DNA of 64,000 nucleotides from Candidatus Wolfebacteria bacterium GW2011_GWE2_44_13 (lineage in GTDB: Bacteria; Patescibacteria; Paceibacteria; UBA6257; UBA9933): contig LCHW01000002.1 of NCBI GenBank assembly GCA_001000675.1, forward strand, positions 62,001-126,000. The letters are read 5' to 3'. The notes beneath the pieces are model-generated. The model was given only the letters and a program-made list of their open reading frames with translations. It made no database searches and was not told the DNA's origin. A program made the position numbers and the translations under genes. Of this stretch, positions 62,541-64,000 are shown one piece after another (the stretch's first letter is position 1; every line of letters starts with the position of its first letter).

Positions 62541-64000
62541 ATGAATACCCGCACAAGAAAGATTGTATATACATCGACTGGTATTGTAATAATAGTAGTA
62601 GGAGTTGTCGTTACACAACAAGGGTTTGCATGGACAAATCCAGCGAGCAACCCACCACTCGGGACGAACACCATAAACATTTCAGGAAGTAAAGTTGGGA
62701 TAGGAACAACAAATCCATTCGGAGTATTTGAATCGTTTACAAATCTCGATATCCCGGCTGTTCGAGGTAATAGCACGGGTGCTTCGGGCGTGGGGGTAAA
62801 TGGAGAGAGTACGGCATCCGGAGCGGGAGCGGGCGTTTCGGCAAAGGGATGGAGGGGTGTATATGCGGAGTCAACTGATTTAGTTAATGGATGGGCAGGA
62901 TATTTTCTCGGGAGGGGATATTTTAGTGGCAACGTCGGCGTTGGAACGGCAACACTTGATACAAACTATCGCATTACAACGAGCGGGGGAGGTGTAAAAG
63001 CAGGGAACAGTAGTGCAACCCAACCAGCAGGGTATTTTAGTAACGCGGGAGGAGGTCCTGCTATTACTGTGGGAACAGGGGGTATTACACTAGGCGGAGT
63101 AAACCAAACCGCATGGCCAGTGAGTGCGAGTCAGTGGACGACTTCAGGAGATGATATCTACAAAGCAAATATAGGGAACGTTGGAATCGGAAAAACAAAC
63201 CCACAAAATGCCCTGCATATTTTCACAACGTTACCTGCGGGAGGTCTTGATATTGACGGGACCGCATCTAATTCTATTGTTCGATTTAAGAACAACGGGA
63301 CATCAAAGGCGTTTGTTGGCATTGCTAATAGCGCGGGGGCTATTATAAATGGTTCTACTGCTAATGATACCGCAATTAGATTTGATGGTGGTAATTTATT
63401 ATTTGGATATGGAGCAACTGAAGTGGCACGCATAACATCAGGGGGTGATATGGGAATTGGAACGACAGCACCCGAAGCAAAATTGCATGTCGCGGGGAAT
63501 ATTGTTGTAAACGGAGTAAATATCGGAACAGGGAGTGGTAATATTTCTTCAAACACTGCCGTAGGACTCTATAGCTTATTTGCGAACAGTGGTGGCTATA
63601 GTAATAGTGCATTTGGATCGTCTGCTCTGTTTTCCAATACGTCGGGTATGTATAATACCGCGCTTGGAGGAGGTGCGTTATATTCAAACACCACGGGAGG
63701 TTATAATACTGCAGTTGGACCAGATACTCTTCGTTTTAATACAACAGGAACATACAATACTGGAGTTGGTTTGGAAGTACTCACGAGCAATACAATTGGC
63801 ACGGATAATACTGCGATTGGATCGCGTACGCTTCTTTTAAATACTTCCGGAAACCTAAATACCGCGGTTGGTTCAAGAGCACTCTATGCTAATACAGGGA
63901 GCTGGAACACCGCGGTCGGTGGGTACGCTTTGGACTCGAATACTACGGGTAATTATAATGTTGCGAGCGGATATAATGCACTTACTGCGAATACATTAGG
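62541..64000 (+). CDS. Fibre-like surface protein with NTAVG repeats (3' end outside window)
   Basis: An open frame of 486 codons with no stop to the window edge. N-terminal anchor or signal (T-G-I-V-I-I-V-V-G-V-V-V-T). Several G-I-G-T-T-x-P modules (V-G-I-G-T-T-N-P-F, V-G-I-G-K-T-N-P, M-G-I-G-T-T-A-P) occur at about 50, 220 and 310. From about residue 335 there are tandem 23-24-residue repeats of the form N-T-T-G-x-Y-N-T-A-V-G-x-x-A-L-x-x, like the beta-roll head of trimeric adhesins or tail fibres. Surface adhesion is inferred. Minus-strand frames here are shadows of these repeats. Confidence 0.85.
   Translation, partial: MNTRTRKIVYTSTGIVIIVVGVVVTQQGFAWTNPASNPPLGTNTINISGSKVGIGTTNPFGVFESFTNLDIPAVRGNSTGASGVGVNGESTASGAGAGVSAKGWRGVYAESTDLVNGWAGYFLGRGYFSGNVGVGTATLDTNYRITTSGGGVKAGNSSATQPAGYFSNAGGGPAITVGTGGITLGGVNQTAWPVSASQWTTSGDDIYKANIGNVGIGKTNPQNALHIFTTLPAGGLDIDGTASNSIVRFKNNGTSKAFVGIANSAGAIINGSTANDTAIRFDGGNLLFGYGATEVARITSGGDMGIGTTAPEAKLHVAGNIVVNGVNIGTGSGNISSNTAVGLYSLFANSGGYSNSAFGSSALFSNTSGMYNTALGGGALYSNTTGGYNTAVGPDTLRFNTTGTYNTGVGLEVLTSNTIGTDNTAIGSRTLLLNTSGNLNTAVGSRALYANTGSWNTAVGGYALDSNTTGNYNVASGYNALTANTL

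Noticed and set aside
62519..63687. Long minus-strand open frames (62519-62932, 63158-63556, 63376-63687)
   Set aside because: They lie antisense to an uninterrupted plus-strand frame from 62541 with anchor, repeats and promoter; their low-complexity Ser/Pro/Tyr content mirrors the repeats.
1..64000. Alternative genetic code with TGA as Gly (as in some CPR groups)
   Set aside because: Many genes end in TGA at the expected family C-terminus (gatA, phosphohexomutase domain, TrmB), so TGA is a stop here.
1..64000. tRNA genes, rRNA genes, CRISPR arrays, transposases
   Set aside because: No cloverleaf-like T-arm and acceptor pairs, no rRNA motifs, no regularly spaced repeats and no transposase-like frame were found by reading.

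Overview
The window looks like a chromosome segment from a Candidate Phyla Radiation (Patescibacteria, Parcubacteria-like) bacterium that uses the standard genetic code (TGA is an ordinary stop, for example in gatA). Support comes from lineage-typical reduced or split proteins: a polA without a 3'-5' exonuclease domain, short HolA and RecO, a transketolase C-terminal half alone, a Mur ligase without its N-terminal domain, and a 733-residue hinge-less SMC. There are also orphan families that I associate from memory with these genomes, many type IV pilus-like and fibre-like surface proteins, and almost no biosynthetic genes. I see no rRNA, tRNA, CRISPR array, transposase or prophage.

Layout. 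1-9.2 kb: gatC (end), gatA, two small orphans, holA/trmD divergent, two exported proteins, rpsO, a NYN-domain protein, pnp. 9.3-18.8 kb: rpsT, a second NYN protein, ruvA plus a Mur ligase, recO, a membrane-anchored repeat protein, glyS, with small orphan genes between. 18.8-34.2 kb: a solute-binding protein divergent from a TrmB-type regulator, a phosphohexomutase domain-I protein overlapping a DNA polymerase III delta'-like gene, a uracil-DNA glycosylase-like protein, an FMN split-barrel protein, frr, rseP, an aromatic amino-acid-type permease, a LOG-like protein, a PfkB kinase, a second TrmB-like regulator, half a transketolase. 34.3-45.7 kb: a beta-CASP metallo-beta-lactamase nuclease, an unassigned structured RNA (about 36960-37178), a ParB-like protein, pilB, khpA, rpsP, six small receiver-fold proteins, smc. 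46-54.7 kb: paralogous small anchored proteins, rnc, nusB, rpmF, ruvB, yidC, khpB. 54.8-64 kb: a peptidoglycan-binding repeat protein, polA, a prepilin-fibre fusion, enolase, and a fibre protein that runs off the end.

Two gene-expression styles are interleaved. Many housekeeping genes have a TATAAT/TATACT-like -10 hexamer only about 6-9 nt before the ATG and no Shine-Dalgarno sequence, which predicts leaderless mRNAs. In contrast about 25 small orphan genes sit in self-contained units with a TTGAC(N) -35 box, usually a 17-bp spacer, a good -10, a strong Shine-Dalgarno and their own Rho-independent terminator. Terminators of neighbouring genes often double as part of the next promoter.

The most interesting candidates for undescribed biology are the receiver-fold gene cluster (40.5-43.5 kb) and the multi-promoter structured RNA (36.85-37.18 kb). 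Others are the conserved short leader reading frame before two genes (47.05 and 47.6 kb), the 50-bp duplicated terminator/promoter element, and a displaced khpB tail at 54.63 kb. All functional assignments come from reading the sequence and from knowledge of protein families; no searches were run.
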